DNA of 64,000 nucleotides from positions 144,213,485 through 144,277,484 of the forward strand of contig CM041779.1 of NCBI GenBank assembly GCA_023374045.1. The letters are read 5' to 3'. The notes under the pieces are model-generated. The model did no database searches. It saw only the letters and a list, made by a program, of their open reading frames with translations, and was not told the DNA's origin. The position numbers were made by a program, and so were the translations under genes. Shown one piece after another: positions 20,962 to 32,228 of this stretch; within the stretch, counting starts at the first letter, position 1; each line of letters starts with the position of its first letter. The stretch is from Limonium bicolor. Its lineage: Eukaryota; Streptophyta; Magnoliopsida; Caryophyllales; Plumbaginaceae.

Positions 20962-21324
20962 CAGGTGAACTCGGATCATCACTTGCTGCCTCGACGCGGT
21001 CCACCAAGTTAAGGACTGGTGCCTTGCCCGGCCTCTGGGGGTAGTTCTGTCCCAGCCTCTGCGGATGACTCTGGGCAGGGCGACTGGTAGATGGTCCAGC
21101 ACCTCATGTGCCACCTCGACCTCCTCCAGTAGTAGTAGCAACTGGGGCTCTAGCAGGGTTCCCGTGTGTGGCTGCTTGTAGTTCCTGGAATCCGGGTTTA
21201 GGAAGCATTCGAACGATCTGTGTCCTACCGCAGTGGTGGCAGTCCACCAGGTTGCCCTTACAATCCTTGCCCGGGTGGTCCTTCTGGCACCACTTGCAGA
21301 AGAACTTTCTCGCAAGTTGGTTCC
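20962..21324 (-). pseudogene. Element C gag exon 3: two zinc knuckles and basic tail
   Basis: First knuckle CKWCQKDHPGKDC (C-x2-C-x3-H-x4-C, 21260-21298). Second knuckle CHHCGR...GHRSFEC (21205-21241), which is split over two frames by an indel in its middle. The tail runs RAPVATTTGGGRGG, a TGA (from CGA), then GAGPSTSRPAQSHPQRLGQN, YPQRPGKAPVLNLVDRVEAA and SDDPSSP, ending at the donor of intron 3. The RNA-binding part of Gag therefore sits downstream of two introns. The frame just after intron 2 is one base off the knuckle frame, so at least two compensating indels have occurred. Confidence 0.85.
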
Positions 21325-21395
21325 CTGTTTCAGTTTCAAGGTTAGTAATTGGGCTAATAAAATGTAACCATTTTGGAGTTTCTAATTTATCTCAC
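21325..21395 (-). other. Intron-like segment 2 (gag), 71 bp
   Basis: Minus strand: CATTTCAGG / GTGAGATAAATTAG ... AATTACTAACCTTG ... CTGAAACAG / GGAACC. Good donor, a TACTAAC branch-like sequence 22-28 bp before the acceptor, and in-frame stops (TAA, TAG). Splicing links exon 2 to the zinc-knuckle exon but leaves a one-base frame difference for the first knuckle, so phase is not proven here. Confidence 0.7.
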
Positions 21396-21605
21396 CCTGA
21401 AATGGTGGGAGCGGAGTGGCTCAGCATTAGTGTATGAGGGGACCATGGCCTTCTCGTTCCTACCCTTGTAGAACTTCCCCTTCCTCTTGTAGTTCTGGGA
21501 AAAGTTTCCTCCATTTCCTCTTTCTCCATCCCCCTTCCTCTTACCTAGCACAGAGTCCTGGTAGGCAATGGTGGTCTCACAGTCATTCGCATCATCCGCT
21601 AACTC
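21396..21605 (-). pseudogene. Element C gag exon 2
   Basis: ELADDANDCETTIAYQDSVL, then GKRKGDGERG, NFSQNYKRKGKFYKG and NAEPLRSHHFR. It matches the stretch after the capsid region of Tekay gag (LQELVxRA...GKRKR). Exon 1 ends ...RGMTLQ and this exon starts EL, which restores TLQEL exactly when intron 1 is removed. Confidence 0.85.
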
Positions 21606-21672
21606 CTGTGGTGACAATATATGTTAGTGGAGAAACCCTTGCGTACCAGAAATTTTAAATCATATTCCATAC
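21606..21672 (-). other. Intron-like segment 1 (gag), 67 bp
   Basis: Minus strand: ACCCTACAG / GTATGGAAT ... CTCCACTAACATATATTG ... CACCACAG / GAGTTAGC. Consensus donor and acceptor, a CTAAC branch-like sequence 20-25 bp from the acceptor, length not a multiple of three, and an in-frame TAA. Phase 0 joining gives TLQ-ELA, as in related Gag proteins. Confidence 0.88.
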
Positions 21673-22376
21673 CTGTAGGGTCATCCCTCTGGTGGAACCG
21701 ATCATAGTCATGATCTTGAAGTTCAGGCTGGTATGGAATTTGTCCACCAGATATCTTGGGGTGTAAGCTCCCTCTCCAATAACAGCAAGTAACTCCACAA
21801 ACTTATTGTAGTACTCAGCAACAGAGAGACTCCCTTGCTTCAGCTGCTCGAACTCACTCCTCATCCTCTTCTGTAGATAGGATGGATAGAATTTAGCTCT
21901 CAGGGCCACTAGGAATGCCTGGAAGTCAAAGTTCGCCTGGGCCGTCAGCTCGGCTCTAGCAGTCTGCCACCATCGATGCGCGGGTCCCTGAAGAAAGTAG
22001 GCCGCTATGTCCACCTGGCGATTCACTGGAACATGCAGAGAGGTAAAGGCCCCTTCTGCATCTCGTCTATGTATTTCTCTAATGTCCTCGGTTCTGGTTG
22101 GCCTTCATAGATTGGAGGGCGAAGGTCGTTAACCGCCTTCAGCCAGTTGAACTCCCGGGGACATTCGGTGGTGGCGGTGGTGGCTGTGGAATCTGAGGCT
22201 GCTGCTGGGCCAATGCACGCTGTCACTATCTGCGCTATGACCTCTGGGGTGACAGCGTCGGGTCCATAGCCACCAGAGGGACCAGCTCCTCCTCTCCTCC
22301 TCTTCGAGACATCTAGCTGGTATGACGGTTTGTTACTCAGAAGGCGTATTGTAAAGTCTAACTCTCTATGTAGCAA
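21673..22376 (-). pseudogene. Element C gag exon 1 (N-terminus and capsid region)
   Basis: The N-terminal part (22376-22023) reads GAGPSGGYGPDAVTPEVIAQ, then FNWLKAVNDLRPPIYEGQPE and TLEKYIDEMQK, matching the start of Tekay gag. After a frameshift near 22025 the retrotransposon-gag domain continues: IAAYFLQGPAHRWWQTARAE, FLVALRAKFYPSYLQKRMRS, FEQLKQGSLSVAEYYNKF, then IMTMIGSTRGMTLQ at the donor of intron 1. Without splicing this protein would stop six codons into intron 1 and lack both zinc knuckles. The true start codon is uncertain because of a probable indel near 22300. Confidence 0.85.
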
Positions 22377-22558
22377 TATATGAAATATTTATAACGTCCT
22401 AAGGACGGTTCGTATGTACATGAAGTAAGTATGGGGTAGGGTCACGCGCCTTTCTGGAATTCTCACTTCCAATTCTACCCCTGTTCCCCAGTTTTAAGTG
22501 CACCTATAATCTAAGTATTTCACTCGGCTTGTTTTCCTCGGGTTCAGAGCGTAACTAC
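22377..22558 (-). other. Element C leader between primer site and gag
   Basis: Non-coding; no motif recognised. Confidence 0.6.
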
Positions 22559-22570
22559 GCTCTGATACCA
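22559..22570 (-). promoter_or_regulatory. Primer binding site, tRNA-Met type (element C)
   Basis: Minus strand TGGTATCAGAGC, four bases inside the 5' LTR end (GGGGCGTTACA). Confidence 0.9.
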
Positions 22571-22574
22571 ATTT

Positions 22575-24217
22575 TGTAACGCCCCTATTAAACATATTTA
22601 TAGCGGAATAAAATACTAAAGGCGTACAGACCATCGGGTTCCAAACACCGGTACCAAACCTCACCAAAATACAACTTAATGATTACAATTGTCACGGCCT
22701 GAACCTCGAGAAAACTTAACAAAAGTATAAAACACATAAACTCTCAAGCCTAATCCCATCCCCATCACTCGTTCTCTTCGTGGTCACCTGTAAAATAACT
22801 CGTACCTGCACAATAAAACCAAGCAGCCCACCCCGAAAGGGGCGGGTCAGTTCCCTGGAATGGAACTGGTACGATCCTCCAAAAACAAACTCATAACACA
22901 ACTCTTAAATAAATAATAGCTTGAAAACAATCACTTAAAACACTCAGAGGAACAAAGCACTTCACGATTCACCAAATCAAGATATCCAGATAAGAACAAA
23001 GGTTAATAACTGAAAGATAAAGTTAGTGAACGAAATCACATCATGTGTTAGTGAACATCCTTTCCTTAGTTAAACCAAATACCCATTAGGAGTAGAAAAA
23101 CTCAGATAGTCACAAAGGACTAGGAATGATAAAATAGAACCAAGAACCCAATAACTCAAGAATGGAATAATTCAACTGGGAGAGATGGCCCCCACCGCCA
23201 AGCACGTCCTTTCAGGACAGGGGATATACAGCCCATCACGGTCTATCACGTCCACTAAGGACAAGGGATATACAGCCTCGCACTGTCTATCACGTCCACT
23301 AAGGACAGGGGATATACAGCCCCTCACTGTCTATCACGTCCCTTCTTGGGACAGGGGATATACAGCCCCTCACTGTTACCATTGAAGACGCGCGCACGTC
23401 GAAACCTCAAGAACCAGCTCATGGATGGAATGATATCCAGAGTCGAAAGAAGAATTTCCAAGGTTGACCATTTTCCAAATTCCCACTAGATCACTAACTA
23501 CCCAGAGCAATACCAAAACACTCAGTCCTACAGAGTGCCGAAGCGTAAACCCTAAGCAGTCAATGTCTAACGGGGTAACCAAATAGAAGGAACCAATACC
23601 CATGTAAGTTTCACATTCAAGGCTCAGTTAGTCACACAAGCTGAGTTAGTCACACAACCATTTCCTTTTAGAAATTCCTCTTAAAGTCAGTTAGCGTTTT
23701 TCGAAAACGTCTCATAAGTCAATCAGCAAAGGTAACGGAGTACGAGAAATCGTACCTGGTATGTGAAGAACAATAACTAACTCGAATAAGCGATTCCCCA
23801 ATAGTAACCTAAAATTAAGGTGTTCCAAGTGTCGATTAGTTAAGAGACTTAATAACTAAACACCTTCTTCACTGACTGATTAATAGTTTCAGGTTTACCA
23901 TTATTCTCTTACAAAGGTTTGGGCTTGACTTGTTAACTAAATCCTTTGTTAAGCCCATCTCATTTAGTTTGGAATGATTTAGAATTTATTCTTGAGAGTG
24001 GCCCAAACTCTCTTTGAATTGTTAAAGTAGGCTTTTGGAGTTCATAGACTTGGGCTTAGTAGGTTAGCCCAAGACCGTGCTAAGTTTATGTTGTGTATTA
24101 AACCCTTAAGTTAATAGTGACTATTTAATTACACACCAACTAAAACTTAAGGTTTATCATATATATATTCTACTTATTATAACTATCACAAGAATATTAC
24201 TTCCCACATCAATTTTA

Positions 24218-24260
<43 letters not shown>

Positions 24261-26831
24261 ATATATTTATGTATAAGATTTATCCATAACATTCTTAGGA
24301 ATTTTACTGTATTTATTTATGTTTAATAACTTCTAGGCTTAACACAACTGACATATGGTTTATAAAATAAAGTGTTTCCTTTATTTATTTAATATATATA
24401 GTATACCCGTATTAGAATTTAACTAAGACCTTCCCCAGGTAACTTACTATTTATTAAACTATCTTATTACTTCGACCTTTAACTGCATTCCAAGTATGTT
24501 TCATTAAGTATTTCTTTTACTATATCTTAGGATTCTAGCTCTTATAATATTTAGTTATTATAAGTGTTAATTTAATTAGTCCCTTGTTTTACTCTAAGTT
24601 ACTACTAATTCCCTTTTATAAATGCGTAGAAATATATATATATTTATTCCTTAGTTTAATTAAACATAGCAACTCCCATATAATATAATAAATAAAATGT
24701 AGGATAATTAAATTCCTTAATTTATATAAGTTTCTACTTAAGTAAGTATATATACAATATGTAAATAATTTCACCTCTCTTAAAAGCTAATACCAAAACA
24801 TTTATAAACTTATTGTTATAAAATGTTAATTAGTTTCCCCTTATTTTCTCAGCTTAAAAGTTAATAACAAACCATACTTTATTTTTGGTTACATTAAAAA
24901 CCTTATATTATAGGTCATTCTTATGAAAAACTCATAAACACAATTTTAAAACCTTTTCCCATTGCCCAAAAATTCCCAAATTTAATATACAGTAACTATA
25001 ACATTTTAGACATATTATAAAATTTTTATTTCATAAAAAATATCTTTTTAATTTAGCCAATAATTCCAGAAAACCCGTAACTTGTAAAAATCATAACTTA
25101 TGTTTAAAAATCCAAAACCATAATAATTACATCAAAATAAACTAGGTTAAATAAGGAATCTGTGGTTAAAATGTCAAGTCAAAATACAAAATTAGGAAGA
25201 TATTTAAATTAACCAACAAGTTAGGACTATTTACCGGAATTATAAAACTTATAATAATTATTTAATAGCACGATCTAATCTCGGCCGTCCAATCTCTTAA
25301 AACGAGATCGGACGGCCCCTGTACTCCCAGTTCTTCAACAAAGTCGAATTCCAACCCGAGTACTAAATCTCGATTTTCTCCTAATCTAGTGAACGAAATC
25401 GAGTGATTCTTGTTTCTATGGATTCGAAATCGAATTTCGGTTCTATTGATGCCAATTTCCCCAATTATAATGTAGTGTTCATCGAGTTTCGAATCAGTTC
25501 GAATGTTAGGGTTCTTATTAGTCACTGAGCTCAATTCGAAAACAAATCCGACGAATACCCCTAATATGGCACATAATTGATTCAATTAAAACATGGTTAG
25601 GCCGGCAATACGACTACGAACAGCAATATCGGAGCAATTTGATCGGAAACTCACCGGAGTTGTGCGAATTGTGTGATTTCGAATTCGGAAATCTGGAAAA
25701 ATTCGGGTTTTCGAGCAGTGCACCAAGCCAACTTTGAGGATCTATAACTTGCAGTACAGATCGAGTTAGGCTATGCATAATGGCTTAATCGAAAGAGCAA
25801 ACTTACCTCTGCATATTGATAACAAGAACTAATCCTAACTCGCAACACAAAGAAAGAAATTAAGGTCACAGTCACGAGTTATACCTCCCTGTTTCGGTAT
25901 GATTTTATGTGCTGGCGAGACCGAAACTTAAGACATCTATATCTTCCAACTGGTTACGAATCAGACTTGGGCATAAACATGAAAATTGTATAGGGATTAG
26001 AGATCTTTAAGATGAGCTAAAGAAATCGAATTTTGGTTGAGAAACGAAGGAGTTATGATCAACGGAAGTTTACCTGAAATCGGTGAGAAACTGGAATTGT
26101 GGGTACACGTTTCGCAAGGTGTCAACTTTAGGTCAGATTTGCGGCTGATGTATAACGATTAGGGGTGTGTGTGAGTAAAGGTTGGAAAGAGGACGTTTTG
26201 AAGAAGAGAATGAAGAAGACGGCATGGAAAAATATTGAGAGATGAGTGAGATATAGCCGTCCAAAGTTAGGGCTAAACACTGAATTCTGTTATCGAAATT
26301 CAGGAAACCAGATTCGCTTAAGTCCTGGCGCCTGTGAGCTTGACACGTGGCAGCCATTAAAATTTTGGCCCTAAACTTCAATCTATCATAACTTTGGCTA
26401 GGATGATCCGTTTTTGACGTTCTTTTTATCAATCTTCATGGTTTTCCATAACCTATTCATTGGTATAGGTTTCATGGCCTGGTTTGACCATTCTCAAAAA
26501 GTCAACTCTAGCAAGGCTTAATAAGCTTTAAGATTTCTAGAATTTTATATTGACTTTTATGTTTCAAAACAAGGTTCCAACACTTCCTAAAATCTTTATA
26601 ATATAGTTGGAGTGTTTAGAAATTTTCCCAAGATTTATGGACTTATAAATCTTATTATTAAATTCATAATACTATATAATAATATATAATAATTAGGGTT
26701 AAATAGGAGAAAACCCCTAAATAAATTTCACAATTCCATATAATAATTAATATTCATAATTCCATATAATAATTTAATATTTAATAAAAGAAATCCCCTA
26801 AATTAATTTAAATTAATTTAGGGGTTTTTCA
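22575..26831 (-). repeat. Element C 5' LTR
   Basis: 4257 bp with TG...CA ends (plus strand TGTAACGCCCC ... GGGGTTTTTCA). Contains the complete 44-bp tandem array (23205-23372), TA microsatellites (about 24221-24266), the GGCCGTCC/GGACGGCC inverted repeat (25283-25317) and, on the minus strand, a CT-rich leader-like tract near 26180-26245. No protein-coding region was recognised. Confidence 0.9.
23205..23372. repeat. 44-bp tandem array in C 5' LTR
   Basis: About four units of CTATCACGTCCACTAAGGAC / AGGGGATATACAGCCCCTCA / CTGT, with variants in the last copy (CCCTTCTTGGGACA). The matching array in the left LTR was hit by both A and B. Confidence 0.92.
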
Positions 26832-27391
26832 CGTTGACTCTGTGTTGTCGAGTATGGGCTACATGATAATGTAAGCATTAACATTCTGTTCATATATATA
26901 ATTCGTCAAGGTTCATGGTTACTCGCATCGAGTTCGCAAACTAATCCCAAAAGTCATACACAAAAGGCAAGTGGTCAATGACACACTCCCACATACTTAT
27001 AACATAGCTCTATTGACATCCAAGGTAAGTACAATACATAGTAAGCAAAAGTCTTCCACCAGCGGTCTCACGGAGTTCAGGGTACTCATGCCCTATCTAC
27101 TCCCTTGCCTTTCTGGGCTCCAGCATCAGTAGATGTGGCCATCCTGACCGCCTCGTGGTACTCCAGATCCTCCAACTGAGGTCTTTTGAGTATTCTTTGG
27201 TGGCCTGTAGTTACGGCTCTCAGGGTTCATCCAGTACTCGAACTCCCGGTGGCCCTCTTCTTGAAGTACCGACACTCAACTTTGCGGCCATTGCAGTCGA
27301 CCCCAGGATGATCCTTCCCACAACGCTTGCAATAGAAATGCGCTGGGGCTGTCCGGTGCCTGATGGTAGTATTTAATTTAAGTTAAAATCT
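26832..27391 (-). pseudogene. Element G: Tekay-like gag fragment
   Basis: Flanking DNA into which both C and F were inserted. The minus strand encodes a zinc knuckle CKRCGKDHPGVDC (27293-27331), followed in other frames by GRKVECRYFKK and GHREFEYWMNPESRNY, the damaged counterpart of the second knuckle of C (GHRSFEC...NPDSRNY). Just upstream (27360) is an acceptor-like TACTACCATCAG / GCACC, at nearly the same gag position as intron 2 of C. F interrupts the putative intron after about 30 bp. The part left of 27090 is non-coding. Confidence 0.75.
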
Positions 27392-27761
27392 TGTAACACC
27401 CCTACCGCTAATACCGTCATTGCCATCCAATCCCCTACACATCCAGATACACGCAGCAGATAAGCCAGATAAAAAAGAGGGTGTAAACAATGTCGTTAGT
27501 CAACTAAGTGCTAATAAGGCTACTACTACTACATACGCATCGGTCTGATGGACCGGAATCCCGAGTACTACACATCTACAATACATACTCCATTTAGCAA
27601 TCAAATACTGCAATGCTCCATTCAACACTTTACTCCTTTACAATGCCATACAATACAATATACATAACCGAGTTTACTAGGTTCCAAATACAAATACAAT
27701 GCTTCTTCCAAGTTCCTATGTACTCAATAAGAGTCTACATCTACCCATTCCTCACAACTAC
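27392..27761 (-). repeat. Element F left (3') LTR, first piece
   Basis: Starts TGTAACACCCCTACCGCTAA, the same as the right LTR at 63803. Matches 63803-64000 closely over its first part, including the GGTCTGATGGACCGGAATCC block. Interrupted at 27761 by element D. Confidence 0.9.
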
Positions 27762-30700
27762 TGAAATACCCCAAACCTTGATATGTGGTTTAAATATCAA
27801 ACTATGGTATGTAAAGGCTAAAAAGTGCCTTAGTAACATCAGTGAACAATTTAGACCATAGTAAATGCAATAAAGCATTAAGACACAGTTTGAGCAAAAA
27901 CATGCTCTAAGCTATGAGTGAACTTGGTTAGGACCAAAGAGCCTACCAAGACTTAATAATATTCAATTATGATTTAATAAGGCTAAATAAGTCCTTAGGA
28001 AACCTTGGTGGGCAGTTAAACCAAATAAAACACAAGAAAATACCTTAAAGTCAATATGAGCAAAAATGTGCTCTAAGCTAGGGATGAATTTGTATAAGAC
28101 CTAATGGTCATACCTATACCTTATTTATATGTTAATGAACATATTAAATCAATTACTAAAGAAAACCAAGCTTGAAAACAAGTTAAAACACAAAATGTGC
28201 TTTAAGGAGTCTTAAAGCACGTTTTGAAAAATTGTCTTGTAATGAGTTTTGAGTGGCTAAATGTCCATCATTACTCTTAAATATACATGTGTACTATATA
28301 GTATCACATTTGGAAGTCTATATCAATGGGAAATCAAAAATTTCACAACAATGTGCCTTGTTTTTGTGAATAGTGATTTTTATAAGCTATTTTGTAACAT
28401 ATGTTATTATAAGTGAGACAATTGATTAATAAAGTCTAAAATACCCCTAGGTACTATTGGGGCCGGTTTTTAAGGTGTGGTGACTCACCACCCTTGTTAA
28501 CATGCTAAGGAAATAAAGAATGACTAACTTAAGTACTATTTGCTTTTTAGTACACAATATCTTCCAAAAAGCAAAACTTATCTCATTCTCTCATTTCCTT
28601 CTTCATTTCCCACGTATCCAAGCTCTCTTCTACCTCTCTTCTCTCTGTTCTCACGTTCATACAGCACCACCACCATGGAAGTCCACCTTTGAACCCTTGT
28701 AAAACCTAGCTCACTTAACCAAATCAAAAACAAACACCACCATTCTCTTCCTCTCATCAAGCTCTTCATTCCTATCTTCTCAAAATTTCAAGATCACCAT
28801 TTCGGTGCCATGGAGTTCCACCATTGATGGAGCTTGAGCTTGTCTTTCCACATATTATTGATCTCCTTTGCTTCTAGGTAAGGAATCTCAAAGAAAAATC
28901 AAGTTTCCACCATGTTTTGTCATTGACCGAAAATTCACCTCACCATGGTGTTTTTACCTTGCTTGTTTTAGCTTCATTTGAATCTTCCAAGGGCTAGGAG
29001 GAGTCCTCTCTTGATACTTATTCAAGTTCTCTTCCAATTCCAAGGTAAAACAATACCTTAATGTTTTAAAACAATATGTGTAACTAGGTTTACAATGAGA
29101 TGAAGCATAATGCTTGAATACTCATTCTATTATTTGTACATTGTTTAGAAGTTGACAAACAACCAAACACCCCACCGGTTTTACAAGGAAACAAGAAAGA
29201 AGTTTGTGAGGAAAAGAGGTAAACAAGCTATCTCAATGTAGTTTAAATGCCTTAGGAAAACAAGCTTGACTTGCTTAATAAAATACCTAAGGAGCCAATG
29301 GTGAATGACCTAGTGAAATGCTCTCAAGGAGTTTATTAAAGGAATATGTATTGTGGGTGTATTTGCAGGTCAAAGGCATTATTATGTGGGAAATTCAGTG
29401 TTTAAGGTTTATGCAATTTAAGGGCCTAAGAGCCATGTTATTTAAGGGCCTAAGTGCCAAGCAATTTAAGTTATGCACTATATTGTGATGTAGTGCTTAA
29501 TGTGTGAAGTTTGTGTGTAAAAATGTTCTTGAGGGATTTTAGGTGTTCTTGAATGAAATAAGGTAAAAACCTAAGTGTTTGGATGAGAGTATATACAAGA
29601 GAAGCTATGGCCAAATTTGGGAAATGTGTAAGAAGTTCTAAGTGTTTTAAGTGAGTTTTGGTGAACTAGGAAGTGTTAAAGGTGAATAAATGTTTACTCG
29701 AGAAGAAAACATGTATTAAGGTGATTTAGAGTGATGCAAGGATTTAGGTGTTGTCTTGGAAGTTCTAGGAATTCAATGTGTGTTTTGAGGATGTACTTAA
29801 GTCTTGGAGGAGTTTGTTTAAGGTTTAGGTAATGTTGATATCCAAGGAATAAGTGATGATTAGGTAAGATGTGAAAAAGGAGATTTAGTTAGTAAGAAAA
29901 GAAGTTTGAGAGATGATGTTAAGGTGTAGAGGAAACACCTTGGTGTAGTGGTCATTATTGGTGAACTACCACTTATAAATCATAAGAGAAAACATCCCAA
30001 GTGCTAGGAACTTTGTAAGAAGTTTGTGAATGATAAAATGGTTTTGGTGAGTGATTTAAAGAGTTTAGCACATGGATAAAGGTGTGTTTGAAGTGCCCAA
30101 ATGAGGCTAGGGTATACTAGGGTATATGGGGTGAAGTTTGGAGTTGAATGTAAAAAGGAAAACAAAGATCTGGGGCAGACCGGACTTGCAACTTCGGTCG
30201 TCGGGCCCAGTTTACCCTGTGGGAATTAGTTTCTGGAATGGACCGGACATAGGACCGGACTTACAAGGTCGGTCGGAGTAGAAAATTTTGACGGAAATGT
30301 GTTCTGGAATCGACCGGACTTGGGTAAGTCCGGTCGGCAAGTCCGGTCGGACAAAAAACATGGTTAAGGTTATGAAATGATATGTAATGATGGGGATTGA
30401 TAGGTAATGATGTTATAAGGTTGTTAAGGACATGTTAGGTGAGTTTTAAATGGCAATTAAGTGGGTGAAAAGTTGTATCAAAATGTAAAAGTAAAACAAG
30501 TTAAAATGTAAAGTTATGTAACAAAGTTAACGGGGAAAGTTAAGCATTAGACATTAAATAATCAAGCAAACCCCGATGTTAATAAAAACACATGTGATGT
30601 TAACAGTTGTTCGAGAATCGCTCGAGGAACATAAGTGGACGTGGTAAAGTGGACTCCGGTGACAGGTATGGTTTTCTTGCAACCTGTGTCCTACCGGATT

Positions 30701-32210
30701 ACACCGGCTTGTATGCCAATGTGTTTTTCTGTGTGTTTGCCACGTTATAAGATAAATCATGAAACGAGTTTACAGTCGTTATTGTTGTTGTATGTTTACG
30801 TGCCGATACCGGTAACCTCAAATGCGCTTGAAGGGCTAGTTAACCACTATTAGGTAAACGTAAGAGAACGGTATCCGGTAATAACGTTTCCGACCTAAGG
30901 AACGTTCTAACCACGGCTATGCGTGAGTTAGTTGTGTGATGTTGCTGTAAGTGTATGACCCTCCTTTGCGTGATTAACTCAGTTGTAATACTGTATTGTG
31001 TGATGATGTGATAGGTTCCACAGCGGAGTCTTTAACTGTGAATATTTATATATTATGGGGGTGAGGAATCCGGTTGTTCCGGTCGCGCGTTGTTTGGGAG
31101 TTGTTGTATACAGTTTCTTCAGCTTCCTCTCTGTTGATTGTCTTCTTCATTGGTCTTCGATCACCCCTGAGCTTAACCAGGCTCTTGACTCACGTCTGTT
31201 GGGATTATGTATGTTGTGTTCGGGTCACTAAACCCGATCCATCTTTATGTTAAGTTATCCGTTCGCCTAACAGAACGGTAACGAGTTATGTAAACGAGCT
31301 TAGCATGAGTTTGACAGCATCCTCTAGGCTCTCCCAGTGAACTAATTATGTTTGGGTCGGTTCCTAAGAGAACCATTCCCGTTATGTTATGTATTTTGTT
31401 GTGATGCAATATCTGTTGCGGTATTATGTTGTGCACGTGGAAACGTGCAAAGTGTTGTTATGTGTTATGTAGTGTAAGTTATGTATTGTATAATGTGGAG
31501 TGTGTGGATCATGGATATGATTCCCAGTTTGTGATAAGAGGCGTTTAAGGATAACCCGATTTAAGGGTATGTGTCGTCTATTAAGGAAGTAGCTCCATTA
31601 GAGGAGGAACACTCTAGGGATGATGAATACCATGAGTGACTTATTAAGTAAGGATATATTATCCGTTTGTTGAGCCCGTTGAGGCGAATGATTATGTGTT
31701 GTGTGTTTACAGTTGCATGTATGATTTAAAAATAATCAACCGCATGCTAAGACGACAATTAGTTGTGCGTGGCCCGGTAGCATGTGGGCTGCGGGATTAC
31801 CATACCAGCAAAGGTGCTGAGCCCCTTGGGGGCCACCCTTTCTCTTCTTTTCCTATTTCAGGTACAAGGAGCTGGAAGCCGTTCGAGAGTAGGACGGGTA
31901 GTCGTTGTACATGGGTAATCGTTTATGTTGTGTATATACAGTAGGCGTAGTAAGACCGAAATTGTTATCGGCATTAGTTATAAATACTCGGTATAGTTGG
32001 AAGGTGTATGTTGGTTGTGTTAATGGAAAGGGATAGTAAGGTGTAGTCGCTCGGGAATTTAGCCCATCAGACCGGTACGATGTGTATGTATTAGCCTTGT
32101 TAGCCACGTGGGTGGCTAACGGCGTGTAACACCAACGAGATAAGTAATGTGATGAGGTTGTTTTCCGCTGCAGTTTATTGTAAGTGTGTTATTGTTGGAT
32201 GGGTGTTACA
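27762..32210 (+). repeat. Element D 5' LTR
   Basis: 4449 bp. A CT-rich leader-like tract lies at about 28570-28660, followed by a short ATG frame (ACCACCATGGAAGTCCACC, five codons) and intron-like GGTAAG/GGTAAA donors (28876, 29042). CCGGAC inverted repeats lie at 30175-30350. No protein domain was found. Confidence 0.93.
30175..30350. repeat. CCGGAC inverted-repeat cluster in D 5' LTR
   Basis: Includes GACCGGACTT/AAGTCCGGTC (10-bp perfect arms, 4-nt loop, 30312-30335), GACCGGACTT...AAGGTCGGTC, and further GACCGGAC and GTCCGGTCGG words. The right LTR holds the same cluster at 39490-39682. Confidence 0.92.
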
Positions 32211-32215
32211 AAAAG

Positions 32216-32228
32216 TGGTATCAGAGCG
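32216..32228 (+). promoter_or_regulatory. Primer binding site, tRNA-Met type (element D)
   Basis: TGGTATCAGAGCG, five bases after the 5' LTR end. Confidence 0.92.

Larger units (their letters stand above)
6318..26831 (-). mobile_element. Element C: Tekay-like chromovirus with introns and an AlkB frame
   Basis: Minus-strand element. 5' LTR 22575-26831; tRNA-Met primer site 22559-22570; gag 22376-20962; an AlkB-like frame 20801-20066; protease, reverse transcriptase, RNase H, integrase and chromodomain 19971-16531; polypurine tract; and a left LTR interrupted by B and by A. The left end is off-window. Gag-pol is interrupted by four GT...AG intron-like segments and several frameshifts and stops. 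The order of domains and the C-terminal chromodomain place it in the chromoviruses, most like Tekay/Del. Confidence 0.9.

Noticed and set aside
23205..23372. CRISPR-like spaced repeats (also 52308-52565)
   Set aside because: Head-to-tail minisatellites without unique spacers, inside plant LTR elements.
28520..28702. Small frames in the D leader (also 37847-38029)
   Set aside because: Low-complexity leader sequence. The only ATG in good context (ACCACCATGG) gives five codons, at most an upstream short frame.
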